DNA of 64,000 nucleotides, taken from NCBI GenBank assembly GCA_037903355.1, contig JBAJFE010000047.1:1116001-1180000 (forward strand), read 5' to 3'. Numbering within the stretch: the first letter of the stretch is position 1; each line of letters opens with the position of its first letter. The notes under the pieces are model-generated. The model saw only the letters and a list, made by a program, of their open reading frames with translations, was not told the origin of the DNA and did not search any database. The translations under genes and the position numbers were made by a program. This document shows positions 54,272 to 64,000 of the stretch, piece after piece. Source of the stretch: Trichuris trichiura (taxonomy: Eukaryota > Nematoda > Enoplea > Trichinellida > Trichuridae).

Positions 54272-57200
54272 ATGAACTACGGCCCATCATCCGGCGCCTA
54301 CGGGCCCGATGGTGGACAAGCATTATTGTATACCAAGCATGGCGGAATGCAAGCTCAGGCGATCGCTGCCGCTGCCGCCACTGCTGGTGGATCACTTTAC
54401 GTGGACGCCGATTTTGGACTAGATTTTGCGCCCGCGGAGACGCTGCTAAAAGGTTACTGCTACGAACAGTATGCGACGACCCCTCAGCAAACTCATCACG
54501 GCATGTCACCTCACCCGGAGCAACATCATCTGCTGGCAGCGCAGACTTTTGGCCTTGGTGGTCAGCAGCAGCAGCATCCATCCCCCGAAGCTGTTTACAT
54601 GGGCCCTACGGTCGACTATGATCAGTCGATGCACCACCAGAACGCCGTCAAGCAGCTTTCCCCTTCGACAGTGCCTTTTGGTCTTGTGCATATGGCTAGC
54701 TTAGACTATCAGGATATAAATAGCCTTGAACCAAGTTTCCTACCCGGTCAGGTCGACTTGTCCCAACGAGGTCTCGTCCAGACGATTGACTGCGGCGGAG
54801 GCCAGTTAACCAATGAGGGCGTCTCCTTTGCCAATGACCACCAAAGCGCCATAGCCTATAGAGGACAAATGTCTCACTGCCCAGTTGGCTCCTTTCAAGC
54901 TGTTGACGTGTGCGATCGGGAGGAGAGCGTAAGTGCCAATGCTTAGCATGGTTTTAAAGAAAAAAGAGACTACCACGGACGGATATTCTCGTAGCAGGGA
55001 TTTAACCCAAGGGACCATTACCAGCATGGGTTAATTGGAACTCCCGCTTGTCGTTGACATGCTTTGTCCCCGCCCTGATGAGAAGCTTGTCACGCCAGCA
55101 AGCGCATCTTTATTGTTAATGGTTTTCCATGCGGAGAGCGCCGGTAAGTTCTGCTTGTTTTCAGAATAGTTTCGACGGCTCTTCAAAGCGTCCAACAGCG
55201 TCCGGCGTTGCCAGGCAGGTTCGAGGCAAGCGTCAGGGTCGCAAGCGAAAGCCTAAGAAGGATCCGAACGAGCCGCAAAAGTGAGCTGCCACTTGGCGCC
55301 CCTGTGCAACTCCAGCTTTATGCTTTGCAGACCCGTGTCAGCGTACGCGCTCTTTTTTCGGGATACACAAGCAACCATCAAAGGCCAAAATCCGAATGCC
55401 AGCTTTGGCGAAGTGTCGAAAATTGTGGCTACCATGTGGGACGGGCTCAACTCGGATGCGAAGAACGTAAGTCTTACGGCGCTGAGAATTTTCATCCTGG
55501 CACGGGGCTCCTCCAAGCTTGCGGGTCGGTAGGCCATTGCCCTTTGCGACTGTCGCTACCGCCTGGCGCGAAAGATAAAAAAGGGGATCTATCTTTGACC
55601 ACCCACAGTGGAGGGGGGGGGTGTCCTACGCGCTCCTTGTACGGCAGCCATTGCTTGGCTTAAACGTCTTCTCAGTTGTCTTTACATAAGCAGCTATTCG
55701 CTTTTGGCATATCGTCGAATGACAAGTTTTTAATTTGCTCTTTTGTATTCTTATTCAAATTTCGAAGCTGCCTCGCCAAGGAGTCCATTTTTGTCTAGGC
55801 GCCAAAAAGAGGATGCGAATACTGCCGCGTTCTTCTCAACCTTGCGTGTTGTTTCACCGCGACTGTGTTGTCGCAGCGTACTGCAAACCAAGCCGTACTA
55901 CATTGTTTGTAGTCCAAATCGGGCGAACGTTATCTGCGCCTCGCGTTGTATCAGCGGTGGTATGCGCAAAGAGAAGGTCACTTCGATTTTAAAATATGTT
56001 TACTTTGCGTAATCGCCGACTTCGGCTGGACGCGGAAGTGCGACTTTCGCTGACCTGTTGCTTGGCCGCAACATTGCACCTTCTCAAGAGTTGGTCCACA
56101 GGGTTCAAGAGGCCTCTTTTCAAATTGTCCTTTGACGTTGCGGTTGAAGCGGCATAAAGTTAAACGTAGTTGTTTATTATTCATTTAGTGTCAGCTGGGA
56201 AGTGGAGTTCTATTTTTTGCGCCTTCTGCTTTTCCGCGTAAAAACTTTGCAGAAGCTGCGATTGCTCGGACAGATAATGTTTCAAACTTCAAATCTGTTC
56301 CTACGTATCCTACGTTGTCCCACTCGTAAGACAAGAAAGCATGAAAAGTCGCCGTGGTCTTATAGCCTTGAAAAAATGGTTGCCGTCCTCCTATTGGCGT
56401 TTGGAAAAGTTCTTAAACCGTTTCAATTCAACAGGTGTTGTTATATGCCTCTATTAGGTCTTTGTCGAGTTTTCCAACCGCGCATATCTTCTTTCTTGCA
56501 CCATTGGGCCATCGCGGCGGTGGTGGTCTAAGACGTTTCCTGTTTTTCGATCAGCTCAAATTTGAATAGGAATCAAGGTGTAACTTTTGACAATTGCTGA
56601 CAATTAGGGCTGGCCAACGCTTATTCAAAATGAGCTCTGCGAGCAGAGGAAATGGAAACGGTGACGCGGGACTTGTTTTCTCAAACGTTGCGCCATATTT
56701 TTAAAAACATTGCTCCGCAAAGCAGCAATGACTACGCAACCAGCAAGTGTGCTCGATTGGCAGCCGGCAGCGACACTGCTCTTGAGAGCAATTTTTTAAA
56801 AATTATATGTTTACGCACTTCCATCTAAAGCATAGGCCTAAAAAGTTTTCGCCGGCCGGCTAGCGTTCTCCCAAAATGGTTTGTCCGGTGTTTTGAACCC
56901 TCAAAGGGCACATTCATCTCACCAAGTATTGCCGTCACAATTTTGGCGGCAAACCATGCTGAACATTAAAATGCGCTGATTGAATGACCAAGTAAAGCGT
57001 GATTTCAACGGCCATTCGTGTCGAAGTGCACTTGCAGTATTGCCTACGTGAAAGAGAAGGCTCCGTGGAGAGACTGATGCGCACTGCTTAAGCTGCGCTG
57101 CTAAAAACAATTTTTCACCATTGAAAGTCTCTCTAGCAGCAGCGCCCGCGTTTATTATTGTGCAAGTCTCCAGTCGTTAACGTCTGTTTTGTCACCTTGT

Positions 57201-59324
57201 AACTCAATCAAGCGGAAAGTAAACATTTACTTAGGTTTATTTTGAAACTACGTGTAGCTTTAAAATAGCTCGTTAAGAAGAGTTATTGCTACACTAGTCA
57301 GTCAGCGTTCAACTTCCATTTATGGCCTACCCGTAGTCGACAGCGGACGTTTGGTTACTTGCGGGCCGTTTGCTGCGCAGATTATATTGTAGCCTTTGTT
57401 TAAAAATTTAATGTATAAAATTTGCATAATTTTAACAAGCTACCCACCAGCTAGCATTTGTTGCGTTTTCTTAACTTCAAGCGAACTACACGGTGCTTTT
57501 CGATTCTTCCAGTCGCGTCTTTTTTAGTCTTGCGCAGTCGTTATGTCGCTTGCATGGCGCCGGTTTGGTGCGCGAGTGGGCGTGTATTGATTCTTTTTTT
57601 TATTGGACAACTGTCCTCTTTTTATTCAAATGGTTTACTGCTTTCCTTATTTGTCATTTGTCGTTTCCTGTTGACGCAGGAAAGTTTTGTCGAAAGACGG
57701 CAGTTAGGTGTACGCGCGCGCACTGCGCTTATTTGAACAGCAGTTGAGCAGCTTCTCTCATCAATATGTTTTGGTTTCCAGTTATGAAGCTAAAGCGTAA
57801 TAAAAACTTTTTCTTATAACTTCACCCTATTTTAATTTGCATATATTTGTCTCGAATCGAAATCCGTTGGAATTCTCCCTTTTTTGGCACTTGTTGTTTT
57901 CGCAGCATATGAATAGCTCTGTTATTAATTTGTACATTGAAATTAATTTTAAATGTTACTGCAAACGGAGTGCGCCCCTTAAGCAATAAGTTACCTTCAC
58001 TTGATAGCTTGTATCCACGAAGTATTAGTGGCTTATATCTTCGTGACTTTTTAACTGCCTTTGCGTCGACCCTTTCTAGGCAAAGTGGCTCAGTGAACAG
58101 ATGCGTCTTCTGTTCTTTCTAATTTTTTCAAACTTTCAATGAACAGCGGCCAGTCAGCAAACTCGATTGCAGAGATAGTGTTAACAGAGTGAAAGTCCTA
58201 CATTTCGCGTACGTTTGAATAAAAAAATGATTCTCCGTTAAGGCGGAACGATTGTCAGTTTGCTTTTGTAGAGCATTAATGGCCAATTGCGTTGAGATAA
58301 TTTGTTATTTTCATTCTTTGCCGTAGCTTCAGCTAATAATTTTGCCTGCGCGGCAAAGGCTTTCATTCTTCTTGCGGCGTCGGAATGTTGATAGATGCAG
58401 TTTAAAATTTGAACTTTTAGGTTTACAAACAAAAGACCGAATCGGCAAAGAAAGACTACTTGAAACAGTTGGCTGCTTACAGGGCCAATCTCTTGTCGAA
58501 AGTTAGTTTTCAAGTTAATCATTGTCAAATTCAAATATAACCTTCCGTGGTTGCTAGCAAGGGAACGATGGATCGTGCATTCTGCAACCGTGCGGAGAGT
58601 ACTTTAATCAGCGAAAGTTTTTGTTCCCTCAAACATTTCCGGACAGCACAGGCGTGATCACTGAAGCAACGCAAGCGAGCCACGAATTTGGTGGCAAAAC
58701 GTTGGCAAGTTTGATTGCCGAGCCGGCCCCTCAGCAGATGCTCACTGCCACTACAACATTGACCGTGCCACAGTCGTCCTATTCGTCCGTAAGAGCTTTG
58801 AACATTTTCTGGTCGTTGTTCGCTCATTAGAGGCGCCTAGAACCGAACACGTGCCAATTTTGAGGTTGAACCAACGAAATTCCGATTGAATACGTTCGCC
58901 TCCGGCGATGGGCGTTTCGGTATTGAAGCAGACTGCAGAAAAAGGACTGTAGGTTCTCCAGAATGGGAACAAGAAAACAGTACTGCAGTTGACGACTGCG
59001 TGATCAGGTACTGCAGGTAAGGCAGTAGCGAATAAATAGTGGGTTCAATTAAAGAAGTTTTTGCTACATGTTGCTCATAGAGAAAGCTGTGTGTGTGTGT
59101 GCATGTCACTTTGAATCAACTGAGCATTCTCTTCTATTTTTCCTACGTTTCCTAGTAAAGATAGTCTACTGATTCCATTAAAACGTCGGTTTGAGCTTGC
59201 ATGCGCAGTGACGACGATGGGTAAATGTTTCTACGGCCTTTGAATTAGCCTTTTAAGGGACGCCTTCGATGATTGGGTTGAATGCGGTCGTCCCCAACGG
59301 CCGCACACGTATGCTCCAGTTTAA
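54272..59324 (+). CDS. TOX: TOX-family HMG-box protein
   Basis: Nuclear HMG-box protein that bends or recognises DNA structure and modulates transcription. Seven exons with consistent phases: 54272-54928, 55165-55280, 55331-55466, 58421-58501, 58612-58788, 58841-59016, 59258-59324, giving 469 residues. Residues 1-219 form an acidic, glutamine/histidine-rich activation-type region (poly-Ala, QQQQ). A basic nuclear localisation stretch, [13 protein letters not shown], precedes the single HMG box [20 protein letters not shown]...[20 protein letters not shown]...[20 protein letters not shown], which is almost identical to vertebrate TOX proteins. The C-terminal end [17 protein letters not shown] matches the conserved TOX C-terminus ECVVxHCRDVFxxWV, so the gene is complete. 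Introns are short except 55467-58420 inside the HMG box. The last acceptor ends in AAG, and a 5' acceptor sits 19 bases before the ATG. Confidence 0.95.
55467..58420 (+). other. Long intron inside the TOX HMG box
   Basis: From donor AAGAAC/GTAAGT to acceptor GAACTTTTAG. It splits the box between helices 2 and 3. Includes a run of G (about 55611-55621). Small frames inside show no recognisable content. Confidence 0.8.
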
Positions 59325-62300
59325 AGTTAGTACCGAAACTTGCTGCCTCCTCCATGGTTACGACACGGCTTTCAAATGTCGACTTTTTGGCTGCTTCCTA
59401 CGAGGTTGCAACTTGTCGTTTGCCTATTGCGCTGTCTTAAAATTATCCGGTTTTTCTTCCTGCCGGCTGCGGTCTCTTGCCGCTACACCCAAAAACAAAA
59501 ATGTCCATCCAAGCCATCGGACCATATATTTTTAGAATAATGTGAAATCATCGATCATATGAACCCATTGGCTAAACATTCCATCCGTGAAGTGTACCTT
59601 ATATGCTCCTAGTTGTCTTTATCTTTCGGATTGTACGCATGCGAAGGCATGCGACGTTGCTTCACCTCCTTTTTATGCTTATTAAACATTAATATTCGTG
59701 CAATACGTTTTTACCGGTAACTTTTGAAACTTACTTGAAATGCTCGTCAAACTGCTGCCAGTTTGATTGTTGCATCCCTGACATATTCGAACAACGTTAA
59801 TGGATGGCTAATGCAGACTCTTTCTACGTTGTCCATTGCGTACGATTAGTGTATGCTCATAAGTTGTAACAATAAACTTCATCGGTTGCCCTCTTAAGCA
59901 AGCAGAGCTTTTTAAAAAGGATTAGATATAATGCGTCAATTCTATTGTTGCTTTCCGAGCCTGCAATACCTAGATAATCGTTGCTTATCATGCGATAACG
60001 GTGTGTTTGTTAGATTAATCGCGTTTAGATATGTATTGGAACAAGTTTTTTGCGTTACTCGCATTGCAACATTGGACGGAAATTTGGAAACAACCGCAAA
60101 CAGTATCATCTTTGCTAAAAGTTGCTTTGAATGACAACCAAATGAGCTGCACAGCGTCCAACCAAGTGTGTTGCTTGCAATGCTACGAAAATCCTTCGAG
60201 TCAGGAAGGAAACGGAATGAATATTATGCATCGATTTAATTTAACAACTCTATGGAAGGAGTGTCCATCTGAGCTGCAGCGGGAACTTTCTGGCATTTGA
60301 CGCCTTGAATCTGGATAAGTTTGCTTAGTGAACGTGCAAAGTCTTTACAAGTTGGCAACCGTTACAGTATACATGCTTCATCTATGTTTGTATTCTTAAG
60401 GCCTTACAGCCTTGTCGAGTGCATGTAACGAACTGTCGTGTTTAGATATCAATTGCTTCGGTAGGCGTTGACAAAACTGTTATACCACGAAAGTTACTCA
60501 GGAATGACTGTCTCAAGCTAAGAACGAAGCAACTGACTTCCAAAGGCTCTTTGCTTGTTATCTGAATACAGGTTTATCAAATATACTCATATTTTCACGA
60601 TTTCTTAGATATTGCGCCTTTTTGGAAATAATTGTGCGTTTCTGTTAGCGTTGTAAACGCTGTAGAACTCAAACGGCCTTTGCGTCTTGTCTATCAAAAG
60701 TGCTCATCGAGAACCTGATAGCTTCACTATTTCCAAACTAATGCATTGACTATACTGAAGACGAACAAAAACGCTTCGTCACCTTCTTTATTAATGAATA
60801 ATTTAATGGCTAATCAAAAGTGGCCATCCAGAAAAGTGCAGTATGACATCATATGGCGTGCTTATTTTCATTAAGTTTAAATCTCAACGGAGCAACGAAC
60901 AGCAAGGCATTTCATCTTAAGCGACCCTGACACTCTCATAAGCTTACTATGCATTAATAGTTTGCTGTATGTTCACCGCCAGATTTCGCACGGCTTCTTT
61001 TGCAAGCAACAGTTCAGCTAGTACCTAATTTGCATTTTGACGGCTATCTCAAAGTTCATCACCTTATTTAAATTTTTCAGACTCCGTTAACGTTTATCAT
61101 TCACTAAATGTTTCAGATATGACCACGGAAAAGGTTGTCTGCGTCATCTACTAATATATAGAACAATGAAGCCAACCGGTTGTAGCTTACGCCACTGGCC
61201 ATTGAAGCGATTGAACAGACGCGTTGAAAAGCCTTTATTTCAAAAAATCACGCAGCTCTTAGAAACGACCTCGTTACACCGTTAGTGTGTCGAAGACAAA
61301 AAACATTTGCAGGAGACATTAACTGCATAATGTATTGCTTGATATAACGCCACATTTGCGGCAACAGTCCTAAAGGTTCGCTTTTGTTACTTTGCTTAGC
61401 TAAGCTTAGGCTGAGGCTAAAGTTAAAAATGATGCTCAGGTTGTTAAAGTAAGCATGTTTCGCTTGTTGCAGTGACAAATTTTAAAAACGATCATCAGGC
61501 GGGACTTGTTTACAAGAAAAAATTGGGAATTCGAAAACTGAAGAAAAATAGCTTACAAAGACAATTTCCAGCCTAAGAGTAGCAAGAGTGATATGTTCAC
61601 TTTCCGAAAGCGCGAAGTAGTTCGTTCTTTCCTGCGTCAAATAACCGCTACTGCGAAAAGCAGCAAAAATGAATTAACGAAAAAATGATGCGCGGTGAAC
61701 AGCCGTACGGGAAAATAAGCCGCTGTCAAACGGGCAACTTCGCGCGTGCTACCAGAAAAAATTGATTCTCAAGTTCAACCTTGCTATTAATATTCCTTGC
61801 CTAAATTAAAATGATGCTCAGGTTATTATCGTATGCTTACTTCGCGTGTTGCGATTGCAGTTCATTATTTTACGATATTTGCAGCTGGCAGCCGGTGTTC
61901 ACTTGAGGCTGAGGAGCGAATCGACTTATCCTTTCTGTTCATCGCGTCGAGGGAAAGGACTGATCGTCGAACAGTCTCCGGCATGAATGATATTTACCGA
62001 GCCGGCACGATAATTATTGAAGACCAAAAAGGATACACTGACGCGGCGTTCCACCCACGCTATTTATGCGTCCATTCGACGGCTAGCGAAGATAACTGGA
62101 ACTAAGAAGCGGAATGCGGCCCAAACTCCAAAGTCCACCTGAGAAGAATTCACTGCAGAAACTTAACTTTCAACGTCTGCTTTATGCTGCACTAAACTTG
62201 CTTTATTGTGCTTTATGCGAAATAAAAGACTTTCCGGCAAAATTGCTTTCGTCTGCTTACGCGAAATTGTAAACGACTTTGAAATGGTAAACATTTCATA

Positions 62301-63241
62301 AGAACAATCTTCTCTCATTAAGCATTCGTTCAAATGCATAAAAGCGCGTACTCAATTGGTCATTGGTGCGACAGCCGCTGGTCAGTCTGAAAGTCATTTT
62401 TATCTGCATTTATTTTACTTTCGCGTAGATATTTTCAACTCAGCCAATTTCACTACAGTGCGATTTTCAATGCCGTCTCTCCAATAAGCTGTTATTCTAA
62501 TTTTTCTTCGTTTTTATCTGCCATCATGCCGAGCTCATCGTGCCCTTATTTCAACTGAGACCCCATTGACGGGGTGCCCATTAAAGTAGGATATCCATTC
62601 CTTTACTATCTTACTTGCTACGAGAAGTTATGCATACAGTCCATAAAACTTCTTTACTGCGAGTTCTGGCTTTTTATCCAATGCTGGCTTCGGCAGCGCC
62701 AAGTTGTCAGTTCGTCTCTTTTTCGCAAAGTCAAAAAACGATATGCGAACGTGATAAGTGAGAAAAACAATAAACTGAAATTTGTTTATAACATCTTTAC
62801 CGCCGAAAAAGCACGAGAAGCAAATGCGCCTGAACTCGCTACCCTTCCAAACGTTTGCAATAAAGCATTAAGGTTTTCAGCTGCATCGCCATGATTGGCT
62901 TATTATTAACAATACAGGTGCCTTCAATTTTATTAGAGAACGCTTAACTGGGACAAGTCAATAATAGAACGAAAAAAAATTTTAATTTGGATTAAAAGCG
63001 TTACTATAACACAGCAGTTCAACCATGAAATGCTAATTCACAGCTGAGTAAAGTGGGCAGTAGAGATTGAGGAAAAATGTACCTGTTAGGAGGGGATGAA
63101 CAGATCAACGCATCTGCGATTGGGCAAACAGAAGCATCGCAGATGTGAAAGTACAGCTGCACACATCGTACTAAGGAAAAATAAAAATGCATAGCTTTCA
63201 AAATGGTAGCTCTTCGACAGTTCGCAAATTGACAGACTGAT
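59325..63241. other. Intergenic region between TOX and RBBP4
   Basis: Probably holds the TOX 3' UTR at its left end. No confident gene. The plus frame 60031-60300 (89 codons, six cysteines) has no recognisable motif. A diverged direct repeat of about 55 bases occurs at 61426-61477 and 61807-61860. Confidence 0.45.
61426..61860. repeat. Diverged direct repeat pair
   Basis: The block AAAATGATGCTCAGGTTRTTA followed by a TTCGCNTGTTGC-containing segment appears at 61426-61477 and again at 61807-61860, with substitutions and small indels. Intervening 330 bases are not repeated. Confidence 0.7.
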
Positions 63242-63993
<752 letters not shown>

Positions 63994-64000
63994 CTAAGCG

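Noticed and set aside
54249..54581. Minus-strand 110-codon frame and a plus frame at 54471-54704
   Set aside because: Shadows of the long first TOX exon.

Overview
The window is invertebrate nuclear DNA: AT-rich, gene-poor, with genes split into many small exons by GT...AG introns, a large share of them 45-60 bases long. Five protein genes can be read exon by exon or nearly so (a class C receptor, a small membrane protein, CARM1, TOX and the RBBP4 3' end), a sixth (KSR) is clear except at its 5' end, and one broken retrotransposon is present. Introns this short, splice acceptors sitting 5-19 bases before two start codons, and retention of CARM1 and TOX (both, to my knowledge, lost or unrecognisable in Caenorhabditis) would fit an early-branching nematode such as a whipworm relative. 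That taxonomic call is inference only.

Layout. 1-1433: no gene, but a large imperfect foldback repeat at about 345-735. 1434-2467 (minus): six-exon gene for a small type I membrane protein with a proline-rich tail, family unknown. 3841-13976 (minus): orphan class C GPCR of the GPR158/GPR179 (metabotropic glycine receptor) family, with a 6.9-7.1 kb first intron. 13977-28412: no confident gene; a poly-Q exon-like stretch near 18.3 kb, two overlapping coding-like frames near 20 kb and a strong hairpin at 27.94-28.03 kb. 28413 to about 31.6 kb (minus), possibly to 32612: KSR, the Ras-MAPK scaffold, with a C1 domain and a pseudokinase lacking both the catalytic lysine and aspartate. 32.6-40.1 kb: nothing convincing. 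40108-42193: 5'-truncated, broken Penelope-like retroelement (reverse transcriptase plus GIY-YIG nuclease) flanked by a 13-bp target-site duplication. 43062-46309 (plus): complete CARM1/PRMT4 arginine methyltransferase. 47.2-49.4 kb (minus): coding-like stretches of an unidentified gene. 49.5-54.2 kb: foldback hairpins and GA tracts. 54272-59324 (plus): complete TOX-family HMG-box gene. 63242-63993 (minus): 3' end of RBBP4/LIN-53, continuing beyond the right edge.

The genes are not an operon. Three act in chromatin or transcription (CARM1 methylates histone H3 and coactivators, RBBP4 is a histone chaperone subunit, TOX is an HMG-box DNA-binding protein) and two in signalling (KSR, GPR158-like), but their adjacency is probably incidental. 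I found no CRISPR array, rRNA or tRNA gene. No wholly new system is evident. The most novel items are the unassigned small type I membrane protein, the doubly degenerate KSR pseudokinase, the divergent worm-like GPR158 receptor, and the dated Penelope insertion with its exact target duplication.
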